A stretch of 47,299 nt of DNA from Deltaproteobacteria bacterium. GTDB taxonomy: Bacteria > Desulfobacterota > JADFVX01. Below, one piece after another: positions 17,718 to 27,137 of the stretch (its first letter is position 1; every line of letters begins with the position of its first letter). The DNA lies in contig JAOUBX010000030.1 in assembly GCA_029860075.1 (NCBI GenBank), positions 1-47,299 of the forward strand, written 5' to 3'. The notes under the pieces are model-generated. The model ran no database searches. It saw only the letters and a list, made by a program, of their open reading frames with translations, and was not told the origin of the DNA. Made by a program: the position numbers and the translations under genes.

Positions 17718-18698
17718 CTAAAAACTGCACTCATCCTTAACTTCAAGGTTACTCACATCATCTGCAACAGTTTTATCATCCAGGGCTGCCCCTTCTATCA
17801 TCTTTTCGACAAGGGCGACAAAGCTCAGGCCCGCTTCTCCGGCAGCCATAGGAAGCAATGAAGTCTGCGTCATACCCGGTATGGTATTAATCTCCAGTAC
17901 ATAGGGTGTGCCCTCTTCAGAGATGATGATATCGACCCTGGCAGCGCCGCGGCATTCAAAAAGTTCATACACCTGGCGGGCAATGTGATTAATCTTCTTT
18001 GCAACCCTGTCATCAAGTTCGGCAGGGACCTTGTATTCAGTCATCCCCTTTGTATATTTAGACTCAAAATCGTAAAAACCTTTTTTGGGAACGACCTCGA
18101 CAATGGGGTAAATCTCACTGTCCATAACACTGACCGTCACTTCCCGCCCTTCGATAAATTTCTCGACCAGAATCTTCGGCCCATAGCTGAAAGCCTCTTT
18201 CATGGCAGGCTTCAGACCTTCCACCTTTTCAACCTTTACAATGCCGATTGTCGAACCTTCAGCGACAGGCTTGACGATGACAGGATATTCCATGCCGGTC
18301 TGAATTTCCCCATGGAGATCAAGAGGCGCCGAAAACACCTGAAAAGGGGCCGTTGGAATACCTCTTGAGTCCATGATCATCTTTGAAAAGGCCTTATCCA
18401 TCGTCGTCGCGCTGGCAAGCACACCGGAACCGGTGTAGGGGATTTTCATCACTTCCAGCAGGCCCTGTATAGAACCGTCTTCACCGGTCTTGCCGTGAAG
18501 GGCGATAAATGCCCGTTCAAAAACGCCCGGCCTCAATTGATCAAGGCTATTGCTTATATCAACAGCCCTGGCGTCATAGCCGCCGGATTGAAGGGCGGCC
18601 AGAACGGCAGAACCGCTTTTGAGCGATATTTCCCTCTCTGACGAGCTTCCACCCATTAAAACGGCTATTTTCCCTTTTTTTCTACTTTTCATGTCCAT
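17718..18698 (-). CDS. ddl: D-alanine--D-alanine ligase
   Basis: ATP-grasp ligase that joins two D-alanines for the peptidoglycan stem peptide; 326 residues. Seen: KIAVLMGGSSSEREISLKSG at the N-terminus, the ATP-grasp loops PVIVKPVAEGSTIGI and ILVEKFIEGREVTVSVM, and the C-terminal metal- and substrate-binding stretch YVLEINTIPGMTQTSLLP. An ATG at 18698 is taken as start because AGGA lies just before it; a TTG three bases upstream and an ATG at 18692 are also possible. It follows murB by 14 bp in the dcw order murC-murB-ddl-ftsQ. Confidence 0.97.
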   Translation of the reverse strand: MDMKSRKKGKIAVLMGGSSSEREISLKSGSAVLAALQSGGYDARAVDISNSLDQLRPGVFERAFIALHGKTGEDGSIQGLLEVMKIPYTGSGVLASATTMDKAFSKMIMDSRGIPTAPFQVFSAPLDLHGEIQTGMEYPVIVKPVAEGSTIGIVKVEKVEGLKPAMKEAFSYGPKILVEKFIEGREVTVSVMDSEIYPIVEVVPKKGFYDFESKYTKGMTEYKVPAELDDRVAKKINHIARQVYELFECRGAARVDIIISEEGTPYVLEINTIPGMTQTSLLPMAAGEAGLSFVALVEKMIEGAALDDKTVADDVSNLEVKDECSF

Positions 18699-18712
18699 CA
18701 ATTCCTGTAAAA

Positions 18713-19600
18713 CTAATCCTCTCCAATAATCTTCACTTCCGTCTCCAGAAGAATGCCGCTATCATCATAGACCCGCTTTTTTGCAATCGCTATCAGTTCA
18801 AGGATGTGAGCAGCCTTTGCGCCACCACAGTTTTCAATAAAGTTTGCATGCTTTTCCGATATCCTGGCATTGCCTGCCCTAAAGCCCTTGAGCCCGGCCG
18901 CTTCAATGAGCCGCCCCGCATAATCACCGCCGGGATTCTTAAAGACGGAACCGGCCGTCGCTTTGCCAAGAGGCTGCCTGCTCCCCCGCTGAAGGGCATA
19001 CTTCCTGATTCTTTCCCTGATCTCGCTTTCATCCCCCCTGGTCAGGGCAAAGGTGCACCCTGTAATAACGTGGCCTTCCTCAAAATCAAGATTGCGGTAA
19101 GAAAAGGAGAGATCCTCTCTCATTACACTTATTTCCTCTCCCTCCCTGTTCATCAAGGTCACGCTTTCGATGACGTCCTTCATCTCTTTTCCAAAAGCCC
19201 CTGCATTCATTCTTACGGCGCCTCCCACCGTACCGGGAATGCCTGAAAGAAATTCCATCCCTTCCAGTCCCTCCCCGGCCGCTCGCGCCACAGCAGCCGC
19301 CAGGGTTGCCCCTGCCCCCGCCTGCAGCCTGTTGTCACTGAGGAGGTTTATTTCCCTCAATCCTTTTGATAGGTTGATCACAACCCCTCTTATTCCCCCG
19401 TCCTTCACAAGGAGATTAGAACCGAGCCCCAGCACAAAGCAGGGTGCAGCGCTTTGCTTCACGGTGAGAAAGGTCTCCTTCAAGTCCACCCTGTCCAGGG
19501 GATAGGCAACAATATCTGCCGGTCCTCCAACCTTAAAAGTGGTATGTTCTTTCATGGGCACATCTCTTTCGACCATTCCTTTTATCCTGCAACCAAGCAT
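18713..19600 (-). CDS. murB: UDP-N-acetylenolpyruvoylglucosamine reductase MurB
   Basis: FAD enzyme that reduces UDP-GlcNAc-enolpyruvate to UDP-MurNAc using NADPH. At 295 residues it is the shorter type II form. The FAD-binding segments are TTFKVGGPADI, FVLGLGSNLLVKDGGIRGVVI and GIPGTVGGAVRMNAGA. The substrate-binding SYRNLDF and the catalytic Ser in GSVFKNP are present, as is the C-terminal HANFIEN. The ATG at 19600 is 14 bp after murC with little Shine-Dalgarno; an internal ATG at codon 16 is less likely because family homology begins before it. Confidence 0.97.
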   Translation of the reverse strand: MLGCRIKGMVERDVPMKEHTTFKVGGPADIVAYPLDRVDLKETFLTVKQSAAPCFVLGLGSNLLVKDGGIRGVVINLSKGLREINLLSDNRLQAGAGATLAAAVARAAGEGLEGMEFLSGIPGTVGGAVRMNAGAFGKEMKDVIESVTLMNREGEEISVMREDLSFSYRNLDFEEGHVITGCTFALTRGDESEIRERIRKYALQRGSRQPLGKATAGSVFKNPGGDYAGRLIEAAGLKGFRAGNARISEKHANFIENCGGAKAAHILELIAIAKKRVYDDSGILLETEVKIIGED

Positions 19601-19614
19601 TTGGGCAATACGCT

Positions 19615-21021
19615 CTATAGGCCGGTACCGTTCGTTATTTTCATGGAATCACTCCCCTCAAGTTCATCGAGAAAACGCTCACCCGCTTCCCAGATATTTC
19701 CCGCCCCCATGGTAATAACCATATCGCCCTCAAGGGCTTTTTCATGAAGAAGCGCGGGAATGTCCATCCTGTCGGCCACAAAACTTACATCCCGGTGACC
19801 ATGTCTTTCTATCTCTTCAAAAAGCTTCATCCCTGTTATTCCTTCAACAGGCTGCTCACCGGCAGCATATATTTCCGTCAGGATAAGTGCATCGGCATCA
19901 TTAAAGGCAGTCACAAAATCATTGAAGAGGTCCCGCGTTCTCGAATACCTGTGGGGCTGAAAAACGACAATGACCCTTCTCTCCCACCCTCCTTTGGCAG
20001 CAGACAAGGTGGCTCTTATCTCTTCAGGATGATGCCCGTAGTCGTCAACAACCATAATTCCCTCTGCCTCACCTTTGACCTGGAACCTGCGCTGTACACC
20101 GCCGAAGCCCTCGATGCCGCTCTTGACCGCTTCAAAAGGGATATCCATCTCCATGGCAACAGCAATGGCTGCCATGGCATTATAAACGTTATGGAGTCCC
20201 GGCATTCCTATTTCAATCCTTCCGAGCATGTCTCCTTTGAAATTAAGGCCGAATGAGGCCCTCATGCCCTCAAAGGCTATGTCACAGGCCTGGAGATCGG
20301 CCTGCGGTGTAATGCCGTAAGTAATGAACCGCTTCTTTATCCTCGATAAAAGGAGTTGAATATTCTTGTTGTCCATGCAAAGCACGGCAAGACCGTAAAA
20401 TGGCACCTTGTTGATAAAATCAAGAAAGGACTGAAGCATTTTATCGACATCACCATAATGATCGAGGTGCTCGGGATCAATATTGGTAACGATAGATACG
20501 ATGGGTGATAAATAAAGAAATGAACCGTCACTTTCATCAGCCTCGGCAACAAGATAATTGCCCTGGCCAAGCTTGGCGTTACTCTTGATACTGTCCAGCT
20601 TGCCGCCAATAACAACGGTCGGATCGATACCTGCCGCCGAAAGTACGGTGGCAAGCATAGAGGTAGTCGTCGTCTTGCCATGGGTCCCTGCAACGGCAAT
20701 ACCTTTTTTAAGGCGCATTAGTTCGGCCAGCATTTCCGCACGCGGTATAACGGGAATGAGTCTTCTATGGGCCTCGACTACTTCGGGGTTATCAGCCTTG
20801 ACGGCAGAAGAGGTGACAACAACATCAACGTCCTTCAGATTCTCTTCACTATGGCCGTAATAGATGGCGCCGCCGAAAGAGTGCAGCCTTTTTGTCGTAT
20901 CGCTCTCTCTAAGGTCTGAACCACTTACACTGAAACCGAGGTTGATAAGTACCTCGGCAATACCACTCATTCCTATACCACCAATTCCCACAAAATAAAT
21001 ATGCTGTATTTTACCGAACAA
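19615..21021 (-). CDS. murC: UDP-N-acetylmuramate--L-alanine ligase MurC
   Basis: Mur ligase that adds the first amino acid, L-alanine, to UDP-MurNAc; 468 residues. Landmarks are the N-terminal nucleotide-binding [18 protein letters not shown], the P-loop GTHGKTTTT at residues 112-120, EADESDGSF, and the histidine-rich [10 protein letters not shown] followed by [11 protein letters not shown] in the C-terminal domain, both MurC-specific. An AAGGAGG site precedes the ATG. It follows murG after about 34 bp. Confidence 0.98.
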   Translation of the reverse strand: MFGKIQHIYFVGIGGIGMSGIAEVLINLGFSVSGSDLRESDTTKRLHSFGGAIYYGHSEENLKDVDVVVTSSAVKADNPEVVEAHRRLIPVIPRAEMLAELMRLKKGIAVAGTHGKTTTTSMLATVLSAAGIDPTVVIGGKLDSIKSNAKLGQGNYLVAEADESDGSFLYLSPIVSIVTNIDPEHLDHYGDVDKMLQSFLDFINKVPFYGLAVLCMDNKNIQLLLSRIKKRFITYGITPQADLQACDIAFEGMRASFGLNFKGDMLGRIEIGMPGLHNVYNAMAAIAVAMEMDIPFEAVKSGIEGFGGVQRRFQVKGEAEGIMVVDDYGHHPEEIRATLSAAKGGWERRVIVVFQPHRYSRTRDLFNDFVTAFNDADALILTEIYAAGEQPVEGITGMKLFEEIERHGHRDVSFVADRMDIPALLHEKALEGDMVITMGAGNIWEAGERFLDELEGSDSMKITNGTGL

Positions 21022-21055
21022 TTATGCCTCCTTATGCCCCGGGAATTTATCCCTG

Positions 21056-22138
21056 TCAGGCGGCAACAAGCCTGGAAAGCTCATCACAGATTTTTTGGGC
21101 CGCATCGCCTCCGGCAAGCCCCTTTGCTTTTTTTCCCATATGCCCCAGCTTTTCCCTCATATTAAAGAGGGCATTTACCTCATGAGCAACCCTTTCAGCC
21201 GTCAGGTCCGAATCGGGAACCATGATAGCGGCACCTTTATTAACGATGGCTTGGGCATTTACCCGCTGGTGATCATCAGCTGCATGGGGATAGGGGACAA
21301 GGATGGAAGCCTTGCCTGCTGCAAGAAGTTCCGTTATCGTTGTAGCCCCGGCCCTGCAAAGAACGAGATCGGCCTCTTTATAGGCCCTTCCCATATCCTT
21401 GATAAAGGGCTCGATGCGAGCCTCCATTTCCCCTTCGTTATAGGCCTTTTTTACCATTTCAAGGTCCTCATGACCTGTCTGATGAATTATTCTTAAGCCT
21501 TTCAAATGGGCCAGTTTCTTATCTTTAACCGCTTTCGACAGGGCTTCATTGATCCTTTTTGCCCCCCGGCTTCCGCCAAAAACAAGGAGGGTGAATCTTT
21601 CCTTTTCATGAACCTTCCCTTCCTCCTTAAAGGCGTCGAGGACGGCTTTCCTTACGGGATTACCTGTAACGACCACTCTGCTTCCCGGAAAGAAACGCTC
21701 CGATTCAGCATAGGATAAAAATATCTTACCCGCCATTTTCCCAAGGAGCCTGTTCGTCAATCCCGGCATGGCGTTCTGCTCATGGATAGCCGTTCTGATC
21801 CCTGCAATGCGTCCCGCCAGCATGACCGGGGCCGAAGCATAACCACCAACGCCGAGAATAATGGCCGGTCTGAAGGAGCGGATAATGGTCAGGGACTGCA
21901 ATGTGCCGTAAAAGGTTTTTAACAGCGCTCTCATCTTTGCGACAAGCCCCCTTCCTTTTACCCCTTCAGCCGCCACAAAGCGAAGGGGCCAGCCTTCTTC
22001 GGGAAGCACTTTTCCTTCAATCCCCCTTGCCGTTCCAACAAAAAGGATGTCATTTTCAGAGGACCTTCGCTTCATCTCTTCCGCTACAGCTATGGCAGGG
22101 AAAAGATGGCCACCTGTCCCTCCTCCTGCAATAATCAT
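21056..22138 (-). CDS. murG: Lipid II synthase MurG
   Basis: GT28-family glycosyltransferase that transfers GlcNAc from UDP-GlcNAc to lipid I at the inner face of the cytoplasmic membrane; about 360 residues. Seen: MIIAGGGTGGHLFPAIAVAEE at the N-terminus, LVFGGSRGAKRIN, and the UDP-binding signature LVLCRAGATTITELLAAG with PYPHAADDHQRVNA. The ATG at 22138 is preferred because GGAGG lies seven bases before it; a GTG at 22144 would overlap the ftsW stop by four bases and is also in frame. Confidence 0.97.
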   Translation of the reverse strand: MIIAGGGTGGHLFPAIAVAEEMKRRSSENDILFVGTARGIEGKVLPEEGWPLRFVAAEGVKGRGLVAKMRALLKTFYGTLQSLTIIRSFRPAIILGVGGYASAPVMLAGRIAGIRTAIHEQNAMPGLTNRLLGKMAGKIFLSYAESERFFPGSRVVVTGNPVRKAVLDAFKEEGKVHEKERFTLLVFGGSRGAKRINEALSKAVKDKKLAHLKGLRIIHQTGHEDLEMVKKAYNEGEMEARIEPFIKDMGRAYKEADLVLCRAGATTITELLAAGKASILVPYPHAADDHQRVNAQAIVNKGAAIMVPDSDLTAERVAHEVNALFNMREKLGHMGKKAKGLAGGDAAQKICDELSRLVAA

Positions 22139-22140
22139 CT

Positions 22141-23265
22141 TCACCCCTCCCCCCTGGCAATAATACTGATGAGAATCCCCACACCGATCATATTGACAAT
22201 AAGCGATGTTCCCCCATAACTTATAAAAGGAAGCGGAAGTCCCTTCGTCGGAAGAAGTCCCATAACGACACCCATATTGATAACGGCCTGAAGGGCAATC
22301 ATGGAGGTTATCCCCATGGCAAGGTGACAGCCGAAATCATCAGATGCCTTTAGCGCCGCCCTTATTCCCAGAACCACGATGGCCGCAAAAAAAAGGATGA
22401 CAATAAAGAGACCCAGAAAACCCATCTCCTCACCAATAACAGGGAGAACAAAGTCGGTATGGGGCTCAGGCAGGTAAAACAGCTTCTGCCTCCCTTCTCC
22501 CAGACCTCTTCCCATCATCCCCCCTGATCCGAAGGCGAGAAAGGACTGTATGATCTGAAAACCCGTATCCTGAGGATCACTCCAGGGATCCAGGAAAGAC
22601 AATATACGCTTTTTCCTGTACTCGGCCCCGGCAATAAGCATTGACGCCACGGCAACCATGATACCGGCCGATGCCGTCAGGTAGGAAAGGCGCGTACCGG
22701 CCACAAAGAGCATGATAAAAACAATGCCTGCCAGGGTCATGGCCGTGCCGAAGTCGGGCTGGAGAAGCATAAGCGCAATGCAGAGCGCCAGTATTCCAAT
22801 ATAAGGAACAAATCCTTTTTTAAAACATCTCATATCTTTCTTTTTGCTAAAGGACAAGGCAAATGAGAAAATAAGGGCAAGCTTAACCAGTTCCGAAGGC
22901 TGAATGGAAAGCGGGCCGGCCCGGAGCCATCTCGTCGCCCCTCCGGCCTCGCTGCCAACACCGGGAATAAGAAGAAGAACAAGCAATCCTATCGTAAAAA
23001 AGAGGAAGGGATAGGCAATTTTCCTGATCTGTCCGTAATCTGTTTTACTTACTGCAATCATGGCGCTGATCCCGATTAATGCATAAATGGTATGCCTTTT
23101 TAGAAAGAAAAAACTATCATGAAAGCGCTTGTCCGCCATGATGGAGCTGGCGCTGTAGACCATGACAACACCTGTGAGAACGAGAAAGATGGTAAATCCC
23201 GCCATCAGTCTTTCCGACCAGAGTCTGCCCGGCCAAAGGTTATCCGACCAAAGTTTATCCGGCAA
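22141..23265 (-). CDS. ftsW: Septal peptidoglycan polymerase FtsW (TTG start)
   Basis: SEDS-family glycosyltransferase that polymerises lipid II together with FtsI. From the TTG at 23265 it has 374 residues with about ten membrane segments. Conserved SEDS stretches include GGATRWLRAGPLSIQPSELVKLAL, LLQPDFGTAM, FLDPWSDPQDTGFQ, GSGGMMGRGLGEG, the catalytic-region HTDFVLPVIGEEMGF and the final PFISYGGTSL. TTG is chosen because GGGAGGAGG lies six bases before it. The frame is open further upstream into murD, but those codons are the shadow of that gene. The start overlaps the murD end by 11 bases. Just after the start, the cytoplasmic N-terminus has three five-residue repeats of the form x-LW-(S/P)-x. 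Confidence 0.95.
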   Translation of the reverse strand: MPDKLWSDNLWPGRLWSERLMAGFTIFLVLTGVVMVYSASSIMADKRFHDSFFFLKRHTIYALIGISAMIAVSKTDYGQIRKIAYPFLFFTIGLLVLLLIPGVGSEAGGATRWLRAGPLSIQPSELVKLALIFSFALSFSKKKDMRCFKKGFVPYIGILALCIALMLLQPDFGTAMTLAGIVFIMLFVAGTRLSYLTASAGIMVAVASMLIAGAEYRKKRILSFLDPWSDPQDTGFQIIQSFLAFGSGGMMGRGLGEGRQKLFYLPEPHTDFVLPVIGEEMGFLGLFIVILFFAAIVVLGIRAALKASDDFGCHLAMGITSMIALQAVINMGVVMGLLPTKGLPLPFISYGGTSLIVNMIGVGILISIIARGEG

Positions 23266-24655
23266 GAGGCGCCTCCTCCCTGCTTTTTTCTTTTCCCGCC
23301 TCCCGCTCACAGAGCCTGGCAGCGGCCTTTTTAAAAACCCTTCCCCTTTCAGCATAGTCACTGAACATGTCAAAACTGGAGCAGGCAGGAGACAAAATGA
23401 CGGCATCTCCCGAGACAGCCCTTCCCCAGGCTTTCTCCAGGGCATCCTCCATAGAATCAGCCCGCATTGTTTCCACCTCACCACCAAGGACTTCCTCCAT
23501 TTTCAACGCCGCCTCACCTATCAGCACCAGCGTTTTAACCTTTTCCTTTATCACAGCTTTAAGGGGGTCGTAGCTTCCTCCTTTATCCTTCCCTCCGGCA
23601 ATGAGAATAATCTTCCCTTCCATACTTTCAAGCGTTTTGACGACAGCGCCCACATTGGTTGCCTTCGAATCATCGTAAAAGCTTATGCCGCCCACCCTTC
23701 CTGCCGGCTCCATCCTGTGGGGCAAGCCCTTAAAGGACTTAAGGGTATCAATAAATACCGCTTCCGGAATACGGCATATAAAGGCCACACCGAGGGCCGC
23801 CAGAAGGTTCTCAATATGCTGAATGACACTTTTTTTCACTTCGGCAAGACTTACCTCCTGCCTTTCATTCCCTGCACCGGCAACGATCTTATCTCCTGAA
23901 ATTGCGGCTCCCCCCCCATTGTCGGCAAATTGCCCCAGGGGGAGAATTTCAGCTTTTATTGCAGGCAACAATGATGCGGCAATTTTATCACCGGCATTGA
24001 CGATGGCATAATCAGAATGCCCCTGGTTCATAAAGAGCCTTTTTTTCGCTTCAATGTACTCCGCCATGGAAGCGTACCTGTCAAGATGGTCAGCCGTAAT
24101 GTTGAGTAAAATCGATATAAATGGCCTGAAGGTGGAAATCCTCTCCAGTTGAAAGCTGCTTACCTCGAGAACAATATAATCCGCTTTATCTCCTTCAAGG
24201 AGATAGTCCGTCAGGGGAATCCCGATATTTCCTCCGACAAAAACCTTCTTTCCCCCATTGGCAAGCAGTTCGCCGATAAAGGCCGTCGTCGTGCTCTTGC
24301 CGTTTGTCCCTGCCACGGCGATAATGGGTGCGGAAATAAAACGGGAAGCAAGTTCAACTTCACTGATTATTTGAGCGCCCCTTTCTTCCGCTCCGGCAAG
24401 GATGGAACAAAGCGGTTCCAAATTGGCCGGCACACCGGGAGAAAGGACGATCAGCTCCGCCCCTTCAAAAAGAGAGGCCCTGTGCCCGCCCCCTTCGAGA
24501 GTAATTCCTTCCCCTTCCAGCCCCTTAAGGCGCTCAAGGGAAGCCACATCATTGAGTGTTACCTCCGAGCCTTTGGTCCGGAGAAAACGGGCAGCAGAGA
24601 TACCGCTTTTTCCGCCGCCAATGACAATACATTTTTTATCTTTCAGCTCCAACAT
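23255..24655 (-). CDS. murD: UDP-N-acetylmuramoylalanine--D-glutamate ligase MurD
   Basis: Mur ligase that adds D-glutamate; 466 residues. The N-terminal Rossmann motif is CIVIGGGKSGISAARFL. The P-loop is GTNGKST at residues 116-122. FVGGNIGIPL, LEVSSFQLE, LNITADHLDRY and the C-terminal DDSKATN with ILSPACSSFDMF are MurD-specific. Its ATG shares one base with the mraY stop (TAATG). The C-terminal tail is Glu/Lys-rich, and its DNA also contains the ribosome site and start codon of ftsW. Confidence 0.98.
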   Translation of the reverse strand: MLELKDKKCIVIGGGKSGISAARFLRTKGSEVTLNDVASLERLKGLEGEGITLEGGGHRASLFEGAELIVLSPGVPANLEPLCSILAGAEERGAQIISEVELASRFISAPIIAVAGTNGKSTTTAFIGELLANGGKKVFVGGNIGIPLTDYLLEGDKADYIVLEVSSFQLERISTFRPFISILLNITADHLDRYASMAEYIEAKKRLFMNQGHSDYAIVNAGDKIAASLLPAIKAEILPLGQFADNGGGAAISGDKIVAGAGNERQEVSLAEVKKSVIQHIENLLAALGVAFICRIPEAVFIDTLKSFKGLPHRMEPAGRVGGISFYDDSKATNVGAVVKTLESMEGKIILIAGGKDKGGSYDPLKAVIKEKVKTLVLIGEAALKMEEVLGGEVETMRADSMEDALEKAWGRAVSGDAVILSPACSSFDMFSDYAERGRVFKKAAARLCEREAGKEKSREEAPLAG

Positions 24656-25728
24656 TACCTCAGCTTAAGGGTACTAAGCCCTACAAGGGCAAGAATGATA
24701 GATATAATCCAGAACCTTACAATAATCTTCGGTTCAGCCCAGCCTTTTAGTTCAAAATGGTGATGAATGGGAGCCATGAGAAAAATCCGCTTTTTTCTCG
24801 TCTTGTATGAAGCCACCTGAAAAATAACGGAAAGGGCCTCGATAACAAAAAGGCCGCCCACAATAGACAGCAGAATCTCATGCTTCGTAATGACGGCAAG
24901 AATACCGAGCGCCGCACCAAGCGGCAGGGATCCCACGTCCCCCATAAAGACCTGTGCAGGGTAAGTGTTGTACCATAAAAATCCGAGACTTGCTCCGGCC
25001 ATCGCCCCGCAAAAGATAGCCAGTTCCCCGCTCCCTGCAATGTAGGGAATCTGCAGGTAGGTTGCAATGATCTTGTGACCGGCAAAGTAGGCCACCAGAA
25101 GGTAAGTAATAGACGAAACAATTACCGGTCCAATGGCAAGACCGTCGAGACCGTCCGTCAGGTTTACCGCATTTGAAGCGCCGGTAATAACAATGACACA
25201 AAAAGGGATAAAGAAGATGCCGAGATCGATTTTTAGTTCCTTGAAGAAAGGAAAATAGAGTTCCGTTGAAAATCCCCATTTGACAAGCATATAGGAAGCG
25301 GCAATGGAGATAATCACCTGAAAACCGAATTTGTATCTGGCTTTAATCCCTTCACTCATCCTTCCCTTTACCTTGTACATGTCATCTACATAGCCGATAA
25401 TGCCGAATCCGGCCGTCGTAAATATTGCCGTCCAAATATACTTATTGCCAAGATCTGCCCAGAGCAAGGTCGGCACGATCAGGGAAACCATGATGAGCGA
25501 CCCTCCCATGGTAGGCGTCCCTTCCTTTTCACTGTGCCTCTCGGGTCCGTCCTTTCTCACTTTTTCACCGATCTGGTGATAGGTCAACTTTTTAATAAAC
25601 CAGGGACCGGCAATAAAACTGATAATAAGGGCCGTAATAGTAGCGTAAATGGTCCTGAAAGTAATGTACTGAAAAACATTAAAAAAGGAATAATGAACAT
25701 GGAGCGGATAAAGAAGGTGATAAAGCAT
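24655..25728 (-). CDS. mraY: Phospho-N-acetylmuramoyl-pentapeptide transferase MraY
   Basis: Integral membrane enzyme that moves phospho-MurNAc-pentapeptide from UDP to undecaprenyl phosphate, making lipid I; 357 residues and about ten membrane helices. Seen: the cytoplasmic loop [26 protein letters not shown], the catalytic [28 protein letters not shown], and the histidine motif [13 protein letters not shown]. Its start shares one base with the murF stop (TGATG), implying translational coupling. Confidence 0.99.
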   Translation of the reverse strand: MLYHLLYPLHVHYSFFNVFQYITFRTIYATITALIISFIAGPWFIKKLTYHQIGEKVRKDGPERHSEKEGTPTMGGSLIMVSLIVPTLLWADLGNKYIWTAIFTTAGFGIIGYVDDMYKVKGRMSEGIKARYKFGFQVIISIAASYMLVKWGFSTELYFPFFKELKIDLGIFFIPFCVIVITGASNAVNLTDGLDGLAIGPVIVSSITYLLVAYFAGHKIIATYLQIPYIAGSGELAIFCGAMAGASLGFLWYNTYPAQVFMGDVGSLPLGAALGILAVITKHEILLSIVGGLFVIEALSVIFQVASYKTRKKRIFLMAPIHHHFELKGWAEPKIIVRFWIISIILALVGLSTLKLR

Positions 25729-27137
25729 CAGTCATCCCTCCCTTTATCATCAATATCTTCCGTAAGGGCCGCCGTAATCTCCTCCATTTTCATCCCCCGG
25801 GAGCCCTTAACGAGCAACCAGTCACCGGGGCCTGACTCATCTTTGAGGTATCTGATCAGTTCACTTTTATCGTCAAAAGCATGAACATTTTTGCTGTCCA
25901 TACCACTATTTACAGCGCCTTCTGCAATTTTTTCAGCAAGGGCCCCAAATGTAACCAGCATATCTACTCCTTTTTCATGTACGTAGCGGCCAAGACGGGA
26001 ATGTATTAAAGGAGCAGTTTCCCCCAATTCAAGCATATCTCCAAGAACGGCTATTTTTCTCCCGTCGGCAAGTTTTATCATCGTCTCAATGGCAGACCTT
26101 AGCGAAGGCGGATTGGCATTATAACTGTCGTTAATAATCGTAATGCCCCCTTTTGATATAATTTCCATTCTTCCCGAGTAGGACTCATACTCTTCAAGAC
26201 CTTCTCTCATCTCCTCCAGCTCAAAGCCCATCGCGTAAGCAACGGTGGAGGCAGCCAGCGCATTATATAGCTGGTGAATGCCGTAAATGGGAAGCAGCAC
26301 GGGAATACGTTTTTCTCCCGCTTCAAGAATAAAAAGCGTCCCTTTGCCCCACTCGACTTCAGCCTTCTCAGCCCTCACATGGGCCTTGCCGTCAAAACCG
26401 AAGGTAATCACCTCACCGCGGGCAAACTTTGCAAGCTCCATAACGGCAGGGTCGTCGGCATTGAGAATAACTTTATGTTCCCCCTCCATAGCCTCAACAA
26501 GCTCACCCTTGGCTCTTTTTATGTTTTCCACATGACCAAGCCCCTCCAGGTGAGCTTCACCAATATTAGTAATAACACCGATATCAGGTCTGGCCATGGT
26601 TGTAAGCTCGTGAATTTCACCCCGCCTGTTCATCCCCATTTCTACGACGGCAACTTCGTGGTCTGAATGGAGCTTTAAAAGCGTAAGGGGAACACCGATA
26701 AGATTATTGAGGTTCCCTTCATTTTTCAGAACTTCAAACCTTTTTTTAAGGATGGAGGCGGTAATCTCCTTGGTCGTCGTCTTGCCGTTACTTCCCGTTA
26801 TAGCCACGAGAGGCACAGGGTTTTTCTGCCTGTTATGGGAAGCCAGGCGCTGAAGCGCAGCAAGGGAAGCAGCTACCTTGATGCCGACCACGCCTCCCGG
26901 AAGGCCGGGGGCAAAGATGGCCTTATCGGAAACGACACCGGCAGCGCCTTTCTCCAGTGCATCATAGACATAATCGTTTCCGTTATGATGCTCCCCCTTG
27001 ATTGCCCAGAAAAGCTCACCTTCTCCAATATTCCTCGAATCAATGGAAACACCTGAAAAAAGGCTATCTCTCTGGCCATGAACCAGTTCACCACCCGTTG
27101 ATTCAACAATTTCGCTCGCTGTAAATGACGGTGTCAT
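25728..27137 (-). CDS. murF: UDP-MurNAc-tripeptide--D-Ala-D-Ala ligase MurF
   Basis: Mur ligase that adds the D-Ala-D-Ala dipeptide made by Ddl; 469 residues. Landmarks are the N-terminal substrate domain [20 protein letters not shown], the P-loop [10 protein letters not shown] at residues 115-124, [23 protein letters not shown], and [11 protein letters not shown] with [10 protein letters not shown] in the C-terminal part, all typical of MurF. The start overlaps the murE stop by one base. Confidence 0.98.
   Translation of the reverse strand: MTPSFTASEIVESTGGELVHGQRDSLFSGVSIDSRNIGEGELFWAIKGEHHNGNDYVYDALEKGAAGVVSDKAIFAPGLPGGVVGIKVAASLAALQRLASHNRQKNPVPLVAITGSNGKTTTKEITASILKKRFEVLKNEGNLNNLIGVPLTLLKLHSDHEVAVVEMGMNRRGEIHELTTMARPDIGVITNIGEAHLEGLGHVENIKRAKGELVEAMEGEHKVILNADDPAVMELAKFARGEVITFGFDGKAHVRAEKAEVEWGKGTLFILEAGEKRIPVLLPIYGIHQLYNALAASTVAYAMGFELEEMREGLEEYESYSGRMEIISKGGITIINDSYNANPPSLRSAIETMIKLADGRKIAVLGDMLELGETAPLIHSRLGRYVHEKGVDMLVTFGALAEKIAEGAVNSGMDSKNVHAFDDKSELIRYLKDESGPGDWLLVKGSRGMKMEEITAALTEDIDDKGRDD

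Noticed and set aside
23266..23487. N-terminal extension of FtsW to the in-frame start at 23487
   Set aside because: These codons lie inside murD and give a sequence unlike any FtsW N-terminus; TTG at 23265 has a strong ribosome site.
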